DNA of 5,344 nucleotides from CAZDGK01 sp964505035 (GTDB lineage: Bacteria; Patescibacteriota; Saccharimonadia; UBA4664): NCBI GenBank assembly GCA_964505035.1, contig CAZDGK010000061.1:1-5344 (forward strand), written 5' to 3'. The notes under the pieces are model-generated. The model was not told where the DNA came from, made no database searches, and saw only the letters and a list, made by a program, of their open reading frames with translations. The position numbers and the translations under genes are program-made. Positions 4,713 through 5,344 of this stretch are shown here, piece by piece. Within the stretch, counting starts at the first letter, position 1. The number at the start of each line of letters is the position of its first letter.

Positions 4713-4734
4713 AACAGCGAGAGCGGTGTATGAT
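4705..4734 (+). promoter_or_regulatory. Candidate promoter of the divergent 159-aa gene
   Basis: TTGTAG (4705-4710), 18 bp, TATGAT (4729-4734). The -10 is reasonable and the -35 matches only TTG. Transcription from about 4741 would give a 28-nt leader with the Shine-Dalgarno AAGGGAG. The -35 lies inside the ruvA -10 on the other strand. Confidence 0.5.
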
Positions 4735-4768
4735 GCTCTGAACCTGAGGTGCCTCGAAGGGAGTCCCT

Positions 4769-5248
4769 ATGTCCACACCTCTGGACGCACCATCGGGCCG
4801 GCAGGAAGTGCTGGCACCGTTTCCGACCGAAGGCGTGAAGTGGTACGCCGGGTCACAGCCCGGCAGCCTGACCGCCGACTGTGGCAGCTCGCTGGATGCG
4901 GCGCGCCAATTGGCGACACGGCTGGCCGATAGTGGCTACGTGGGCGCCCTCGGCAAGATGCGCGAGGTTGGCACTGGCCAATGGCGCTACTCGCTGACCT
5001 ACCACGATACGCTGGAGGAAGACACGCCGTACCATACCATTACGGTGCGCCTGCACCGGCCGGCCAACACGCCGCTGCCGGTGGAAATCTGGGTGCGCAA
5101 GGGCGGCGCGGAAGCTGGCGAGCCCTGGGAACTGCTGACGCACGACGGCCGCGACCAGTGGCCGTACGGCCAGCAACCGACGGAGATGCTGCTCAATCGC
5201 TACGCGCCAAACCGGTTTCGGATCTGGCCGTCGCTGCGAGCGGCCTAG
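4769..5248 (+). CDS. Hypothetical soluble protein, 159 aa
   Basis: Not recognised. The protein has 159 residues, is soluble in character, and has one cysteine (C38). A disordered-looking N-terminus (1-20) is followed by VKWYAGSQPG (23-32), an Ala-rich helix SLDAARQLATRLADSGY (41-57), and strand-like segments WRYSLTYHD (72-80), YHTITVRLHR (88-97) and LPVEIWVRKGG (103-113), then a Trp/Tyr/Pro-rich C-terminus (RDQWPYGQQP, NRFRIWPS). An alpha/beta fold is likely. The start is supported by AAGGGAG five bases upstream. It is the only plus-strand gene and is transcribed divergently from ruvA. The third-codon-position GC richness matches the neighbours, so there is no sign of recent transfer. Function unknown. 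Confidence 0.83.
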   Translation: MSTPLDAPSGRQEVLAPFPTEGVKWYAGSQPGSLTADCGSSLDAARQLATRLADSGYVGALGKMREVGTGQWRYSLTYHDTLEEDTPYHTITVRLHRPANTPLPVEIWVRKGGAEAGEPWELLTHDGRDQWPYGQQPTEMLLNRYAPNRFRIWPSLRAA

Positions 5249-5344
5249 CCCCTGGCCCCCGCCGCCCACCCCATGTGGGAGCCGCGCAGGCCCACAAAAA
5301 AAAAAGCAAGAGGCTCATTGGATAAAAAACACACAACGCCTAGC
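5249..5344 (+). other. Non-coding tail after the 159-aa gene with a 10-A run
   Basis: No gene seen. It holds overlapping small inverted repeats (CCCAC/GTGGG at 5265-5279, then GTGGG/CCCAC at 5275-5295) followed directly by ten A residues (5296-5305), the arm-like GCAAGAGGCTC, and a second A-run (5323-5328). A plus-strand terminator would need T-runs, and none is present. The A-runs would be the T-runs of transcripts coming from the right on the minus strand, so this could be the left half of a bidirectional or convergent terminator cut by the window edge. Confidence 0.4.

Noticed and set aside
5275..5305. GTGGG/CCCAC hairpin plus A-run as terminator of the 159-aa gene
   Set aside because: On the plus strand the hairpin is followed by A residues, not T residues, and the uninterrupted stem is only 5 bp.
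1..5344. CRISPR array, insertion sequence, toxin-antitoxin pair or phage genes
   Set aside because: There are no regularly spaced direct repeats and no transposase, integrase or nuclease motifs. The two-gene units do not resemble any toxin-antitoxin family I know.

Overview
The window is GC-rich bacterial chromosome. Its two recognisable genes are ruvA (4136-4696) and ruvB (start at 754, 3' end cut off by the window edge), both on the minus strand. The leaderless promoters, TTG and GTG starts, very compact genes, and a pilin-like membrane protein followed by a small beta domain are compatible with a Patescibacteria/Saccharibacteria-like genome. The RuvA sequence style also fits. This placement is an inference from sequence style, and the high GC would be unusual for that group; a phylogeny of RuvA and RuvB would decide it.

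Layout in the direction of minus-strand transcription, right to left: ruvA; an 87-aa protein with a TTG start (3799-4062); a 196-aa helical protein with a TTG start (3088-3678); a two-gene unit made of a 101-aa protein (2663-2968) and a 106-aa protein (2346-2666) overlapping by 4 nt; a second two-gene unit made of a 100-aa protein (1935-2237) and a 112-aa protein (1585-1923); a 246-aa membrane-anchored protein with a GTG start (780-1520); and ruvB. One gene (159 aa, 4769-5248) is on the plus strand, divergent from ruvA and sharing a 72-bp promoter region with it.

Two patterns stand out. First, ruvA, the membrane protein and ruvB each have an extended -10 box (TGnTACAAT) ending only 6-7 nt before the start codon and no Shine-Dalgarno sequence, so they are probably read from leaderless mRNAs. 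The small unknown genes between them instead have -35/-10 promoters with 17-bp spacers and mostly clear Shine-Dalgarno sites. Second, the 106-, 100- and 112-aa proteins appear to be paralogues (LLxxLxxPG helix motif, then a DG-containing beta region). Two of them are followed, 6-7 nt after the stop, by terminators with the same hairpin arms, which suggests duplication of a gene-plus-terminator module.

Functionally, RuvA and RuvB form the Holliday-junction branch-migration motor. I recognise no function for the small proteins between them. They look like an accessory island, with its own signals, placed between two genes that usually lie close together. No rRNA, tRNA, CRISPR array, insertion sequence or transposase was seen.
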